In this document: positions 1-10,874 of the stretch, piece after piece
Layout of the letters: the number at the start of each line of letters is the position of its first letter
Position numbering within the stretch: position 1 is the first letter of the stretch
NCBI GenBank assembly: GCA_047528285.1
Contig: CP180022.1
Location: 310,001-374,000, forward strand
From: G047528285 sp047528285
Lineage (GTDB): Bacteria > Pseudomonadota > Gammaproteobacteria > Enterobacterales > Enterobacteriaceae
Reading direction: 5' to 3'
DNA length: 64,000 nucleotides
The notes under the pieces: generated by a model
Seen by the model: only the letters and a program-made list of their open reading frames with translations
Told to the model about the DNA's origin: nothing
The model's database searches: none
Made by a program: the position numbers and the translations under genes

Positions 1-2199
1 CATTCTATTCTGAGTGTGCGCGATAAAAATAGATTTAGCGAAAAGCATCATCCTCTAAGAAAATGCTGTGCAGTGCAGTAGCATTGTTACCGGGGGGGTC
101 ATCAGTGGGACGCTTAGTTATTTTATTATATCGACTGGGATTATTTAGTAGTGAAGAGAATGTTTCCAGAATATGACTCTCTCACTGCCAGTTTATCTCT
201 CATAGCAGTGAAAAACATTCTATAAAGTATTTCTGATATATAATGTTATATGCTTCTTTAATCCATTAGTTTGAATTTTCAAGTATCCAATTCCAAGATA
301 AATAGATGTATATTAAAACTCTATAGGCAATTTTATACACGCTAATTCTGCCGTTTTACAACTAAAAATTTCTATCTCGTTTCCTCCAAATTACTTTATG
401 TCCTTGTGGATTTTATATTCTCATAGAGATAATACTCAAAGGCAGAGAAAATCCTAACAATACAAATAAGAAACTAGATCATGATAAAAACAACTCCTAT
501 CTGTTAGCAATAGTCATAAGAGATATAGGTAAATCCAAGGGGTACTTAAAATCCCTCTCCCGTTTTCTTAATCTACCCCAAAGGTATCATTTTTTCGACT
601 ACTATTTTCAGCCATTAATATCTAAATATTTTAAAAACTGTTAAAAACATTTTTACTATATTTTCGCTATCACGAAGATCAAGCAGGACATATATAATAC
701 TCTTTTTATATAGTAATGAATTCCTATTGGTACAATAAATACCCCACAAGTATTAAGATTCAGTCTGAATATTGTTCTGATAAACTTAAAAATTACGCCA
801 AAGCAGGTTCGCATGACAACATCATGCCAGTTTCTGAAGTTCTTATATCTAAGAAGAAAATAAATAATGATTTTATGTACAATACAAAGGCAACTTCTGC
901 TGACTCTTATAACGCTTTATGATCGCATAAAATCAAACGATCTTTAACTCATGGTCTTGGACAAAGAAATATAAACAATTTCAGAGAAATCATTAATATA
1001 ATTAAATAAACATCTATATTATATGTTGATTAAATGATTTTCTGAATTCAACACATTCTATAAAAACATACATTATGTTGTATATTGTTCTAATATAAAT
1101 TTGTTGTGAAGTGTTGAGAAGCACTATGGCACCTGTGTATTTCTTAGTTTGAAACCATGGATCTGCGCGTGAATTTTAGATGATTTATATCATATAAAAA
1201 TAGCAGACCAGTAATACTACTTATATCCTACATATAAGATTATTTTTCATCTATGAACATCCAATTTTAAAATAACTCAGAATAGCGTTAAAAATACTGT
1301 TTAGTATTCGAACAGTATTCCATAGAATTTAGAACCATTCATTTCTAGATGAATGATAATTTTCTCCATCTTTGATCTAAATCATTAATAAAACTAAGGT
1401 AAATATATCAATTTTTATTAATATATTCTAATAAATATAGAAGAACATACATTACATTGATTAAGAAATTAGTATCATGATAGAAAATAAATTATGGCAA
1501 AATAGAATCGCATAAGTTGCATTTTACATATTAACATCTAAACTACTTTCTAATAAAACCATCTGTTTTTCAAAATCAGAAGCAATAGATTAAAAATTAT
1601 TGATTGATATAAAATTATTAATTCAGCTGAATTCTTATGATCACTTTCAGTTAATCATAGATGTCCTTGAAAATATTTATACGAGTCTTAATCTCTGTGA
1701 GAGGTAATGATTTTGAAACAACTTTTCAATTCAACAATTGAGAATTATTATACTGATAGGTATAAAGATCTACAAATGCATTATTGAATAAATTAACTAT
1801 TTTAAAAAATTGATATTTTTATTTGTAATGGTTTTTTATTAAAATAACCATTTCATTTTTTATTTTACTATAATTTCTTCGAAATTAATAATTTTCAAAT
1901 CAAGTTAAATTCACAAAAATAAGAAACTATTTTTTCAAAAAACATAAATAGCACATCATTACATTCATGGTCACTAATATTTCGCTTAATTTCTTTTGTT
2001 ATATTTAAAATATAAATCAATAATATTATATTATATCTCCTAATAAATATTATCAGCAATATAGATTTCAATATGAAAAATACTTATATATGTTTAATCT
2101 TCACTAAAATTATTTTTTTTGATATTTTCATCACAAAAACATACTGAAAAATCAATCACAGTTATCCATTTAGACATAGGCTCTCTACATAGCTTTTGC
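1..2199. other. gene desert
   Basis: I see no supportable gene. The short open frame at 716-922 (+) is rich in Asn, Lys, Ser and Tyr, has no clear ribosome binding site and matches no family I know; it is what random AT-rich DNA gives. The stretch probably represents fully eroded genes. Confidence 0.5.
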
Positions 2200-2525
2200 A
2201 TTTGATTATGAATTAGTATATACATAAGATTTACTATTTCATCGGGTTAAAGTTGCCTATGCAGCATCACAAAACAGGAAAAAATCTTGTTGTCGACTTC
2301 TTCCCATTCAGGTCGAATTTTACAACAATTAGTATTTCCCTTTCCTTATTTCAAAAGGACGATATACAAAAATCTGCTTGCAAATTTTCAAGAACAGCCT
2401 GATCTTTAAGTAACCGACCAGTATAAAAGCAATCTTTACGCCATAAAAAAATAAAATATCAGCTTTCTTCATAGCGCCACTGATATCCCCTACAATAACC
2501 GGACAAAATATTTTCTAACGAAAGA
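2200..2525 (-). pseudogene. unidentified gene remnant downstream of ridA
   Basis: Read on the minus strand just after the ridA stop, successive frames give coding-like peptides interrupted by stops and shifts. Examples are SLENILSGYCRGYQWRYEES, then FYTGRLLKDQAVLENLQADF, then RPEWEEVDNKIFSCF, then TPDEIVNLMY. Local GC is higher than in the desert beyond it. This is the pattern of a short decayed protein gene of about 100 codons. I do not recognise the family. It is probably a recent casualty because peptide sense is still visible. Confidence 0.3.
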
Positions 2526-2535
2526 GTACCGCCTA

Positions 2536-2922
2536 CTAGCGGCGCACAGCGATAGCTTCAATCTCGATTTTTACGTCTTTTGGCAAACGGACGACTTCTA
2601 CGCATGAACGGGCTGGAAAATGTGCGTTATGTTTGATAAAAAAAGCTTCATAAGTGTCGTTAATTACTGAAAAATCATTAAGATCTTTGATAAACACTGT
2701 TGTTTTTACAATATCTGCTACCTTCAAACCTGCAGCCTCGATAATAGATTTAACATTTTCCAGCGATTGACGCGTCTGATCGGCAATTTTTTCCGCTATT
2801 AACCCGCTTTTCGGGCATAATGAAATCTGGCCAGAAGTAAATATTAAATTCCCTAGATCTACTGCTTGCACATAAGGCCCTATGGCTACTGGCGCATTTT
2901 TCGTGTTGATAATACGCGACAT
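2536..2922 (-). CDS. ridA: 2-iminobutanoate/2-iminopropanoate deaminase RidA
   Basis: Hydrolyses reactive enamine/imine intermediates released by PLP enzymes such as threonine dehydratase, which protects other PLP enzymes; cytoplasmic homotrimer of the YjgF/YER057c/UK114 family. The 128-residue product has the exact E. coli length and is very similar throughout. The family's active-site residues are in register: Tyr17, Arg105 in PARSCVEV, and Glu120 in KIEIEAIAVRR. A good AAGGAG ribosome site stands just upstream of the ATG. It follows pyrI by 71 bp on the same strand, the arrangement seen in E. coli (pyrB-pyrI-ridA), so cotranscription is likely. Nothing is truncated. The identification is secure. 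Confidence 0.97.
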   Translation of the reverse strand: MSRIINTKNAPVAIGPYVQAVDLGNLIFTSGQISLCPKSGLIAEKIADQTRQSLENVKSIIEAAGLKVADIVKTTVFIKDLNDFSVINDTYEAFFIKHNAHFPARSCVEVVRLPKDVKIEIEAIAVRR

Positions 2923-2999
2923 TATTACTCCTTGTAATTAAACGATAACAAAATAATTAGTCTATACCATTATAGAAATTCAATCGGTTATTTCAAAAA

Positions 3000-3464
3000 T
3001 CAAACCCTTTGAATCACAGCTTGGTGTTCAAATTCCTTCTCACAATATTTGCATTCTAAATATGCTTGTTGGTTTCGGACATGCATGCCAAAAACGGACG
3101 CTACCGGTTCACTATGGCTAATACAATTACTATTTGGACAGATTAGCACACCTTCTATACGCATCGGTAGCGTCAACGTCTGTTTACACACCACATCATA
3201 ATTATTGATACGGTTAACCGTGGCGTGTGGCGCATAAATAGTCAGCTGGTTAGCTTGTTCTTCTGTCAAAAAAACATTCTCCAGCTTAATAAGATCCTTT
3301 TTCCCTTGTTGGTTAGATGGCAAATTTAGACCGATGGTAATTCGTTCATCGGTGTCGGTCAGTTTGAATAAACTAAGCAATTTCATCCCAACCTGCGCAG
3401 GGATATGATCGATAACCGTACCACGGCAAATGGCCTCCACCTGTAATTTATTATCTTGTGTCAT
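3000..3464 (-). CDS. pyrI: aspartate carbamoyltransferase regulatory subunit PyrI
   Basis: Regulatory chain of aspartate transcarbamoylase. It binds ATP and CTP at its N-terminal domain and contacts PyrB through a C-terminal zinc domain. I start it at 3464 (MTQDNKLQ...), which gives 154 residues against 153 in E. coli, with a GGAGG site 7 bases upstream. An in-frame Met 7 codons earlier (3485) has no homology support. The four zinc cysteines are at 109 and 114 (CPNSNC) and 138 and 141 (CKYC), as in E. coli. Keeping PyrI as well as PyrB implies that allosteric control of pyrimidine synthesis is still possible, which many reduced symbionts have lost. The 398 bp gap from pyrB is odd, since the two are normally almost contiguous. 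Confidence 0.96.
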   Translation of the reverse strand: MTQDNKLQVEAICRGTVIDHIPAQVGMKLLSLFKLTDTDERITIGLNLPSNQQGKKDLIKLENVFLTEEQANQLTIYAPHATVNRINNYDVVCKQTLTLPMRIEGVLICPNSNCISHSEPVASVFGMHVRNQQAYLECKYCEKEFEHQAVIQRV

Positions 3465-3862
3465 AAATAATCCTCCATTATCCAACTGCTATTGAACAGG
3501 TAGTTCACTTTATATGCAGAAACCGTTTGTTATGATCTCCGGTCAGCAGTTAAAGAACGAGACCACCAAGACACAATAGGAAGAAACCTGACGGAAACAG
3601 TGAGGAGCTACAGCTCTTTTAATCTAAATCTTTCCTCTCTTTGCAAACCATTTTATTTATAACGAGGTTATATCATATCAAAAACGCGATATAGGCCCGC
3701 TACTGCTCTTGAAACAAGCAACAAGACTTCCGCCACGATGTTAAAAACACTTGGATGTTATTATCCCTGCTTTCTATTGAAAATTATTCATTATCACTCT
3801 AAACACTTTGCCTTTGTAGAGTTAAAATACCTGCACTGTGCGCGAAAATATCACGAGTTCGT
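3465..3862. other. unusually long pyrB-pyrI intercistronic gap
   Basis: No open frame is visible. In E. coli pyrB and pyrI are separated by only about a dozen bases, so these 398 bases are extra. There is no repeat, insertion-sequence end or tRNA in them. They could be an expanded spacer or a new leader for pyrI. Confidence 0.5.
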
Positions 3863-4795
3863 TTAATCCGAATTCTGCCCTAGTACCGCAGCTAAAAGCG
3901 CCTGGCGTGCAAAAATCCCATTTCCAGCCTGCTGAAAATAATATGCGTACGGCGTGCGATCCACTTCAATAGAAATTTCATCCATTCGAGGTAACGGATG
4001 TAATGCTTTCAAATTGGAGCGTGCTTTCAGTAAATCACCAACATGCAGTACGAACCGTGCTTTCACGTTGGCGTACTCCGAAGGATCCAGTCGCTCCTTT
4101 TGCACCCGGGTCATATAAAGAATATCAACCTCAGGCACTACATCCTCAATGCTAGCATGGAGACTATAAGAGATTCCTTTTTTTTCTAATAAATGTAGAA
4201 TATGAGTAGGCATTTCCAGCGCTTGCGGCGCAATGAAATAAAAGCGATTCCCATCAAATTTAGCCAGTGCCTGGGTTAAAGAATGCACAGTGCGACCGTA
4301 TTTTAAATCACCTACTATTGCTATGCTAAGATGATTTAAGCTTCCCTGCGTTTCTTGAATCGTGAACAGATCCAATAGGGTTTGGGTAGGATGCTGATTG
4401 GCGCCATCGCCGGCATTTAGAATTGGTACCCGCCCGGAAAATTCAGTGGCCAGCCTGGCTGCCCCCTCTTGTGGATGACGGATAACAATGGCATCAACAT
4501 AGGTGCTGATCACTGATATGGTGTCAGCTAGCGTTTCTCCTTTTTTGCCTAACGAGGTATTCTCAGCATCAGGAAAGCCAACAACCGAAGCACCTAGGCG
4601 GTGAATGGCAGTTTCAAATGACAACCTGGTTCGAGTCGATGCCTCGAAAAAACAGCTAGCAACAACCTTATTTTTCAATAATTTCGGCATCGGTTGAACC
4701 TTTAGCATGGCGGCTGTGTTTAACACCATTTCCAGCTCCTCACGACTCAGATCATTAATGGAAATTATATGCCTTTTATAAAGAGGATTCACCAT
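3863..4795 (-). CDS. pyrB: aspartate carbamoyltransferase catalytic subunit PyrB
   Basis: Catalyses carbamoyl phosphate + L-aspartate to N-carbamoyl-L-aspartate, the committed step of pyrimidine synthesis. At 310 residues it is one shorter than E. coli. The carbamoyl-phosphate loop STRTR is at 53-57, the SLGKKGE loop with the active-site lysine is near 84, HPTQ is at 135-138 and GDLKYGRTVHS is near 163-173. HPLPR lies near residue 267. A strong AAGGAGG site precedes the ATG. Upstream, a GCCCT/AGGGC hairpin lies at 4827-4849, but I see neither a long U-run nor a recognisable pyrL leader peptide, so the E. coli-type attenuator seems to be gone. The catalytic residues are intact and the enzyme should be active. 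Confidence 0.97.
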   Translation of the reverse strand: MVNPLYKRHIISINDLSREELEMVLNTAAMLKVQPMPKLLKNKVVASCFFEASTRTRLSFETAIHRLGASVVGFPDAENTSLGKKGETLADTISVISTYVDAIVIRHPQEGAARLATEFSGRVPILNAGDGANQHPTQTLLDLFTIQETQGSLNHLSIAIVGDLKYGRTVHSLTQALAKFDGNRFYFIAPQALEMPTHILHLLEKKGISYSLHASIEDVVPEVDILYMTRVQKERLDPSEYANVKARFVLHVGDLLKARSNLKALHPLPRMDEISIEVDRTPYAYYFQQAGNGIFARQALLAAVLGQNSD

Positions 4796-7700
4796 ATTTC
4801 CTTCCTCCTTAAATGAGTGCGGTAATGCCCTTCTTATATAACATAGGGCTCGCCGGATTGCGCTTAAAAGGGCCTCATTAAAGGGCGATCTTGATAGAAT
4901 ATAATGAAAACAGGTGCAGCCGCTGGCCTACCCTTCCCTGTGAAGCAGAACAGTAGTTAGATAATATCAACCAGCGTGCTCATGAAATTTACAATTTATA
5001 CACATTCTCATGGATGTGTATTAGATATTATACGCAGGTGATTTTTCACTTCAAGTTTAAATATACCGAAAATAATAGAGCATATCGGGTTAACAACTAC
5101 CTAAATCCGCATTTAGCTTAATAAGCGGATCTTGAGAAATCATTCTATTTTTCTCTAACAAACCACTTAAAATTACTACAAATGGATGAAAACTAGGTTA
5201 AGTGTCACTGACTAGTTGATCTATGCAAAATAATCAATAAAATCAAACCTGGTAAAGAGTAAAATAAAAAATTATTGAAGAGATCATGTTAATTTATTTC
5301 TCTTATGCCAATTTTTAGTAATGACTCATGATTTCTTGCGTAGATATATTCTGTATTTTTAAAATATACACATGGTAAAATTTATGTTGTTTTCTCTCAT
5401 TGCAAGAAACAAAGTGAAGTGCAGTGTAATGATTATTTATCATCAAATATAAGGCTACATCTAAGTAGCACTTGAAATATCCCAGGGGGTTTTAAATTAT
5501 TCAGAACTACTGATGAATTTAAAAAAATTGATATTTCCAATAAATATTATTTATGACGTATTAAAAATACCACTAAACATATTGCTATTAGAATCGCAAC
5601 AATGTTGTTGAATAAATAAAATATTTAATTTTTAAATACAGTGATTAGTTTTTGTATAATTATTTTAATTTAGTTAAGTTTTTGATTTTTTATAAAAAAC
5701 CACAATACCACTGATTCATATTAAGTTACAAATTTAAGTAACATGAATAATTAAATTATTAAAAAAGTTTAAATAAACTACTGCTAAGTCATTCTTAATT
5801 ATAAAGAAACTAACAATGGTTTTTATTAATCAAAAAATTAATTCTCGATAGATTTTTATACTTAAATCGCATAATAAAAGCATTTTTATTTCATATTCTT
5901 AATTAAAAGAATAAAAAGCAATAAAATTATTACTTTTAATTGAAAAAGTTAATATACTCATTCTATATATAATATATAGAATAGTTAGCATACATCCTCC
6001 TCTAAACTTATCGATACAGTAAGGTTTATTCTAAAACAAAAATCAAACACTCAACTAAATTAAAATAATTATACAAAAAACTATTTTCTAAAAATAGAAT
6101 ATATAATATGGCAATGAATCTTGTATATAAACATATATTATTATCAATAAGCTCACATCTTAAAAAATTTAGACAAGAAACATTAATATTTATTGGTAAA
6201 ATACAAATATATTATAAATATCAGAATTAGTAAGATTAAACGAATACTATGTTTAGAAATAATTGAAATTATATTTCAAATCATTCTCGATAAAAAATGC
6301 CATTTAAATCATATAACTATATGTATTGCTTCCATATGATGGTTAAAGTTTGATTTAATCAGTATTTAATTAAGGAATTGTGTAAATATAAAAACATGAA
6401 TACAAATTCAAAAAATCAAATAAATAAAATTTATCTGTATCAAAATATCAGATGATTTTCATGTTACCATTTGGTGAATCTTTTTTATTTTTGATTTGTA
6501 TTTATCTTCTACTATAAGGTCTTATCCTTAACAATTCGTTTATTTTTAAAAAATTGAACTTTCTCTGCTTGAGAGGATTATAAAAACAAGAACCACAAGC
6601 AACCTATAAATTGCATTACATAATAAAATGAACTATAAACAGAAAGCGTACGACACAACCTATCGTGCTTTCCAATATGATTGGAAATCGTCGAGGATCT
6701 CAAACGAAAAAAGAATAGCGATAAGATGCCTTCTTTGATTTTTCTTATCAATTCTTCTAATGAGAACTGCAATACTCCAAAACAAACAGAACTGTAATTG
6801 AATATTATAATTAAAGATAACACAAAAGAAAACAACCTTTCACGATTGCACGGAAAAATGAATTCCACTTAAAGGTGGAATAGATAATAATCAAAGCAGA
6901 TTATTATAATAGTCATTATCAATATATTCTGCATCAATGATGAGCATCATAAAACTTCACATTTATCAGTAATTCATTAACAATAATTTTAATATATTAA
7001 CAAAGCAATATTATATTATTTTCGATAAAACTTAAACACCAATATCTTTGATATATTCATATTATAAAATATATCTTTAACACCAACCTAATGCAGCATC
7101 AATTTTTGTATGAGTTCTTGAAGTTTTCGCTATAGCTACTCCAAAAAAAATCCCAAAGACTTACATATAGCGAATGAAGTCATTTTCGACTAATCTGTGG
7201 ATAAACATTGGTTTAATGCTTTTATTTGATACCTATAACATATCAAATAAAAGATTTGCCATAGTAAAGACAGCTAATCAACGATTGAGTAACATGTAAG
7301 AAATCTTATCTTTAATCTGCAAAAATCACAATCTAACTTCTTAACGATTTTAATAATCCTAATTTTAACTACGAAAAAATATTATAGGAAATTTTATTGT
7401 AATTAAAAATAGCAACACATGTAAAAACGCTTCTTAAGCGTTATCATGGCGCAGTTAATTATTATTGTATTCATCTAATATAGTTTATGAATTATACCGC
7501 AAATTCTGTTTGTCAGAAAAATTAAATATCGCAACTACAAAACAAGCTCATGTTTTCACAATCACTTAATCTTCATTAAATTAATTTGCAACAGGCAAAT
7601 CTTTAATTACAGAAAGATTTATACATAAAAATGTAAACTCAAATTTTGAAATGATAAAGATTTAAAAATTCCAAATAATGATATTATGATTTATTATATT

Positions 7701-8717
7701 CGAATTTTAAAAAGGAAATGCTTTTATGAAAAAAGATATTTTCTGTATATATATAAATGCAAATTATATAGTTTTATCTTGTGAATATATTTTTATTACT
7801 ATATTACAGATAAGTTCCAGAAGAACATCATGAACAAGTTATTATAAGTCATATAAAATAGATGTGAATTTACTTAACAGTGTTAGTAAATTCTTTGATA
7901 TCTGTGTATTCTAATACCGTACAAATAATTTATGAATTACTACTCGTAGATAATTGGAATAAAATAACCACGAAAACTATCTTGATACGAATATAAGTTA
8001 TCATTTTTGTTTCATAAAAATAATTACTATGACATTTAGCAGTATGATATATATAACCTACTTTGACGTAATTTCGAGAAAAAGAATATGAAAAAATAAT
8101 AACCAATACCCATGCAGTATTCCTGCATCTCACAGATACTTGTTTTCATATTAAAAATAGTTTCTATATATGCATGGTTAAAGATAGAATTCGATCAAGA
8201 GCGAAAATTAAACTACAATATTTTAAAAAACTGTTTATAACAAAAATATAACACTTAATGCAAAATAACGACACTCTCAATTTAATTAAATAGTTCGATG
8301 ACCATATAACAATGAAAGATACAACTTCTTTACATGAAAGCTAACAGCATAGTTCCATCACACATCAGGTGTACGTAGAAAACGTCTAAATCACCATAAT
8401 TCGAAGACACTGCCATTACGCAGTGCAAAATCTTTTTTTTAAAAGTCAGATATGCAATAACAACAAAAAATTTAGTCATCTCACATAATGCTTTTCGTGT
8501 ATTTCGATTTTGAAAAATCAATAAATAAAATTTACATGAGAAAATATTTTCAATAAAAAATAGCTAAACTTAACACTTCTACAAATTCTATACTTTTACA
8601 TTTTGTTATCATCGAAGATAATTTTATAAATTTAAAAGTTAAGATCAATGATTCTTTGCAATTTTGCGGTTATCTTAGAATAAAATTAGAGTTAACTTGA
8701 AGTATAATCGCTTTGCT
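4796..8717. other. gene desert, 3.9 kb
   Basis: Very AT-rich DNA between pyrB and rsmC. Open frames at 6578-6868, 7930-8133 and 8330-8521 (all minus) are hydrophobic or low-complexity, lack ribosome sites and have no family resemblance. I do not call any as a gene. No repeat family or mobile element is seen. Confidence 0.5.
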
Positions 8718-9770
8718 TCAACGAAGTTTTTTATTCTTATTGCGATCACGTTGCACCTGATGGAAAGCCTGATAGATTTTAAAACAACCATTTTGCATCA
8801 AAACTTGATGATTACCAAACACAGTATCTAATAAATCAGGATAAGGCAAGAAAGCATTAGCAACGATGCGTAGTTCACCACCGATACGCAAATGATAGAT
8901 GGACTCTCGAATCAGCATTTGCACTGCCTTTAAATTGATGTGCATACCGTCGTGAAACGGTGGGTTGGAAATAATCATATCAAACCGACCAACTATGCCA
9001 GAGTAAATATTACCAGCTAGCACCTTTCCTTCTAAACAATTTGCTGCTAAAGTAGCACGACTAGCTTCCAGCGCCGGAGCATGCGCATCACTGAGTGTTA
9101 ACTGCACCTCCGCTGACCTTTTCCCTAGAACCGCCGAGAGAACACCAGAACCACATCCGATATCGGCTACATGCCCTTGAATTGACTGATCGAACGTGGA
9201 TAGCAGTAACTCACTACCATGATCTAGCCCATCACGACTAAAAACACCTGGCAAAGTTTTGATTATCACATCCTCAACCTGGTAGGTTTTCCAATAGTCT
9301 TTTGCATCGAAATAAGATTGTTGTATCAACACCCCTTGATATAACCTGCAACATCGAGCGCCATCTATTTTACTCAGAGGACACCACGCTTCTAGTATTG
9401 ATTTTGCACTACGAACACCGCTGTGATTCTCTCCCACTATGAATACATCACAACCCAACGGCAAAAACGATAAAAGATGAGTCAACTGAAAGAACGCTTC
9501 TGACTTATTTTTGGGCCAAAAATAAATCAACGTATCGTACTCTCCAACCAGCGCAGAATCCACCATTAAACCGAAGTGCACTACCTGTTCGCCCAGCGCG
9601 CGAGATAAAATCTGCCAGTGATGAAACCAAATAGTATGGACTAGTACGCTCCGTGTCTTTAAGAGCACTGGCAAAAAATCACGCACATTACCGGAAAACA
9701 ATACCTGCTTATCTAAAAATCTATCCTGATGTCGAAGTAGGAGTTCACTATCAGGAATTAATACACACAT
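8718..9770 (-). CDS. rsmC: 16S rRNA m2G1207 methyltransferase RsmC
   Basis: Methylates N2 of G1207 of 16S rRNA in the 30S subunit with S-adenosylmethionine. I start it at 9770 (MCVLIPDSELLLRH...). That aligns with the E. coli N-terminus and gives 350 residues against 343. A GAGGGGG ribosome site stands 9 bases upstream. An in-frame ATG at 9848 would add 26 residues without homology. The SAM motif DIGCGSG (203-209) and the catalytic NPPF (269-272) are intact in the C-terminal domain, and the N-terminal pseudo-methyltransferase half is kept. It is divergent from the dead holD and rimI, exactly as in E. coli. Confidence 0.95.
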   Translation of the reverse strand: MCVLIPDSELLLRHQDRFLDKQVLFSGNVRDFLPVLLKTRSVLVHTIWFHHWQILSRALGEQVVHFGLMVDSALVGEYDTLIYFWPKNKSEAFFQLTHLLSFLPLGCDVFIVGENHSGVRSAKSILEAWCPLSKIDGARCCRLYQGVLIQQSYFDAKDYWKTYQVEDVIIKTLPGVFSRDGLDHGSELLLSTFDQSIQGHVADIGCGSGVLSAVLGKRSAEVQLTLSDAHAPALEASRATLAANCLEGKVLAGNIYSGIVGRFDMIISNPPFHDGMHINLKAVQMLIRESIYHLRIGGELRIVANAFLPYPDLLDTVFGNHQVLMQNGCFKIYQAFHQVQRDRNKNKKLR

Positions 9771-9886
9771 ATGATAAAACCCCCTCAATAAATAAAACAA
9801 GGAGTATAATGTTTTCTTACCCAAAAATCTGGTTAGAATTAGTAACATAACGACACGGATACATAAGCAGTAACCATATAAAATAA

Positions 9887-10313
9887 ATGATAAAGATAAG
9901 GAAAACCTAGCTATTACAATAACTAGGTGTTACACAATAAAGACTCCTAGCATCCGGAAATGCTAGATGTGAAGAATTTGGTTAAATTGCTAGATCATAT
10001 CTATTTGTTAGTGGTGTCTTTAGATGTAAATATCTCCAGTGGAGATGGATACTCTCGCTGCTAGGCAGCGTCACACACGTTAGCATTGGGAGGCTAACAT
10101 TTCCTACAAGGTTTTTTTCTTATAAAAAGCCACGCCTGAAGAAACGAAAAAACATGACCGCTAGTACCATACAGAATTCGCTATCATTTGCTAGCGTTTG
10201 AACTTCAGGCTAGATACACTTTTGATAAAATTTCTTTTTACACACCTCTGCGAACAGGCAATGTTCTCAGAAAACATTGGCATAAAAGACACTTTCATAA
10301 CGAAAAATAAGCG
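9887..10313 (+). pseudogene. holD: dead holD (DNA polymerase III psi subunit)
   Basis: Lies where E. coli has holD, between rsmC and rimI. Read from the ATG at 9887, the frame gives M-I-K-I-R-K-T-stop-L-L-Q-stop-L-G-V-T-Q-stop-R-L-L. This lines up with the HolD N-terminus (M-T-S-R-R-D-W-Q-L-Q-Q-L-G-I-T-Q-W): Trp and Gln codons have become stops while LGVTQ remains. Downstream frames keep further short matches before the region runs into rimI. Psi links the clamp loader to single-strand binding protein and is dispensable; its loss is common in symbionts. Three small stem-loops (9907-9930, 9948-9967 and near 10080) lie in the remnant and may be accidental. Confidence 0.6.
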
Positions 10314-10316
10314 ATT

Positions 10317-10763
10317 ATGAATACCATATTACCTCTCCTGCTACCAGCTGATTTAACAGAAGCCTGGAATATTGAACAGGCCAGCCACACTTTTCCCTGG
10401 AGCGCAAAAACCCTTGCAGAAAATCAAGGCAAACGCTATTTAAATTTTAAGCTATGTATAGATGATTACATTGCGGCTTTCGCCATAACGCAAACAGTCC
10501 TAGATCAAGCATCGTTGTTCAATATCACAGTCCATCCTGCTTTTCAAAAAAAAGGGCATGGTCGTGCACTCCTATTGCACTTGATAGCCCAGCTAAAGCA
10601 ACGAAAGCTATTGATGCTGTGGTTAGAGGTGCGTCAATCTAATGCGCAGGCTATTGGTTTATATCGCGCTTTAGGTTTTAATGAAGTCTTTATTCGGCGT
10701 CATTACTACCGTTCACGGAACGGACGAGAAGATGCTGTGATTATGGCACTACCGCTGGGATAA
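10317..10763 (+). CDS. rimI: ribosomal protein S18 N-alpha-acetyltransferase RimI
   Basis: GNAT-family acetyltransferase that acetylates the N-terminal Ala of ribosomal protein S18. The 148 residues equal the E. coli length. The acetyl-CoA binding turn QKKGHGRAL is at 77-85, the catalytic Glu (104, in WLEVR) and Tyr (116, in GLYRALGF) are both present, and the C-terminus ends in DAVIMALPLG as expected. The ribosome site is weak (only AAGCGA before the ATG). In E. coli rimI is translated behind holD, so loss of holD may have changed how it is initiated. The next E. coli gene, yjjG, is missing: prfC begins 111 bp downstream. Confidence 0.95.
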   Translation: MNTILPLLLPADLTEAWNIEQASHTFPWSAKTLAENQGKRYLNFKLCIDDYIAAFAITQTVLDQASLFNITVHPAFQKKGHGRALLLHLIAQLKQRKLLMLWLEVRQSNAQAIGLYRALGFNEVFIRRHYYRSRNGREDAVIMALPLG

Positions 10764-10772
10764 CCATCATTG

Positions 10773-10797
10773 ATGGATTGCTATGCTATCAATCCAT
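10773..10797 (+). terminator. stem-loop after rimI
   Basis: An 8 bp perfect stem, ATGGATTG / CAATCCAT with a 9-base loop, begins 10 bases after the rimI stop. No U-run follows, so it may be only a partial terminator or a 3' stabilising hairpin. It does not match any other repeat here. Confidence 0.3.
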
Positions 10798-10815
10798 ATC
10801 CGTACCATGTAGAAT

Positions 10816-10845
10816 TTGAAAAAACAAATTCCATTTAGATATAAT
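10816..10845 (+). promoter_or_regulatory. predicted sigma-70 promoter of prfC
   Basis: TTGAAA at 10816-10821 and a perfect TATAAT at 10840-10845 are separated by 18 bases. Transcription would begin near 10852, after the upstream ATG at 10848 and before the ATG at 10875. This supports the later start codon for prfC. The promoter occupies the join left by deletion of yjjG. Confidence 0.5.
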
Positions 10846-10874
10846 CTATGGCGCGCCCTACCGAGAAATTGACC

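Noticed and set aside
6578..6868. Minus-strand frame of 96 codons
   Set aside because: Phe/Leu/Ile-rich, no ribosome site and no family match; the middle is slightly protein-like but not enough to call a gene.
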